Part shown: positions 63,826 to 64,000 of the stretch, piece after piece
How the letters are laid out: each line of letters begins with the position of its first letter
Position numbering within the stretch: position 1 is the stretch's first letter
Assembly (NCBI GenBank): GCA_910576385.1
Contig: CAJTIR010000001.1
Location: forward strand, 210,091-274,090
Origin: Lachnospiraceae bacterium
Lineage (GTDB): Bacteria; Bacillota; Clostridia; Lachnospirales; Lachnospiraceae
DNA length: 64,000 bases
Direction: 5' to 3'
Position numbers and translations under genes: made by a program
The notes under the pieces: generated by a model
Databases searched by the model: none
What the model was told of the DNA's origin: nothing
Seen by the model: only the letters and a program-made list of their open reading frames with translations

Positions 63826-64000
63826 TCACCACTTTACAACTTTTATAAATGATAGGCATTTTGCTGGACAAGGCATTTCAAGACTTTCATAAGAACCGAT
63901 GATTTTATCATACTTTTGCTCTTTTTCACCAAAGTGGCAAAAAATAGTTCCTTCCTTATCCGCTCGCTGAGCACAAACCGGAAATCCTGCACGCTTCCAT
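63826..64000 (-). CDS. 3' end of a leftward gene entering from beyond the window
   Basis: Reading leftward from the right edge, an open frame without a start gives 57 residues ending in TGA at 63826-63828. It includes KRAGFPVCAQRADKEGTIFC, then FGEKEQKYDKIIGSYESLEM and PCPAKCLSFIKVVKW. The well-spaced Cys residues and the lack of stops suggest a real protein C-terminus. I do not recognise the family. The start and most of the gene lie outside the window. Confidence 0.55.
   Translation of the reverse strand, partial: WKRAGFPVCAQRADKEGTIFCHFGEKEQKYDKIIGSYESLEMPCPAKCLSFIKVVKW

Overview
The window comes from the chromosome of a low-GC, Gram-positive, spore-forming anaerobe of the class Clostridia, most likely a gut member of the Lachnospiraceae. 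The evidence is a GerA-type germinant receptor operon, spoIIR and spoIIM, a Gram-positive (DinR/LexA-type) SOS box in front of recA, strong AGGAGG ribosome binding sites with some GTG and TTG starts, a tRNA-Arg(CCG), and the remains of a bile salt hydrolase gene. Nothing looks like rRNA, prophage or CRISPR. Most of the window is ordinary core chromosome, with a few accessory pieces.

Layout, left half. 1-4.5 kb: end of secF, a nucleotidyltransferase, a CPA1-type cation/H+ antiporter, a two-gene membrane operon and an unknown 199-residue protein. 4.7-11 kb: ispE, a GntR/FCD regulator, the ger operon, and spoIIR behind a candidate sigma-F promoter. 10.9-16.8 kb: a LytTR response regulator, a GHKL kinase, an ABC ATPase, an FtsX-like permease and a small unknown gene, which probably form one signalling and transport unit. 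16.9-21.4 kb: murI, a DUF1934-type gene, galU, a small membrane protein, a CapA-like protein, and a short unit with its own promoter and terminator that looks like a small RNA. 21.5-23.9 kb: a KdpE-like regulator with a shortened KdpD-like kinase, then thioredoxin. 24-29.9 kb: recA, recX, rny, a NUDIX hydrolase, spoIIM and a truncated xerD.

Layout, right half. 30-33.6 kb: two back-to-back shikimate-pathway units (aroE-aroF leftward, aroD-aroK rightward). 33.7-39.7 kb: tRNA-Arg, an SH3 lipoprotein, an unknown helical protein, an RluF-type pseudouridine synthase, ligA and metA. 39.6-45 kb: a JetA-JetB-JetC (Wadjet / MksBEF-like SMC) operon with no JetD nuclease gene; a 192-bp mobile-looking inverted repeat lies where jetD would be expected. 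45.4-49.5 kb: an HTH-TPR regulator and a sensor protein with two solute-binding domains, a degenerate GGDEF domain and an EAL domain. 49.7-53.4 kb: a YtrA-like ABC operon, then a DUF4367-like membrane protein and a secreted protein that share an unusual bipartite promoter motif. 53.6-55.6 kb: a PIN/Phd toxin-antitoxin pair and a PLP aminotransferase. 55.7-62.6 kb: an uncharacterised four-gene operon encoding a giant beta-sandwich plus helical-repeat protein, a lidless Hsp70-like protein, a TPR protein and a coiled-coil membrane protein. 62.6-64 kb: decayed DNA with a MITE-like repeat, a bile salt hydrolase fragment, a chemoreceptor fragment, and the 3' end of one more leftward gene.

The strongest candidates for something undescribed are the Hsp70-like four-gene operon, the JetABC locus without JetD, and the shared promoter motif at 51.7 and 52.8 kb.
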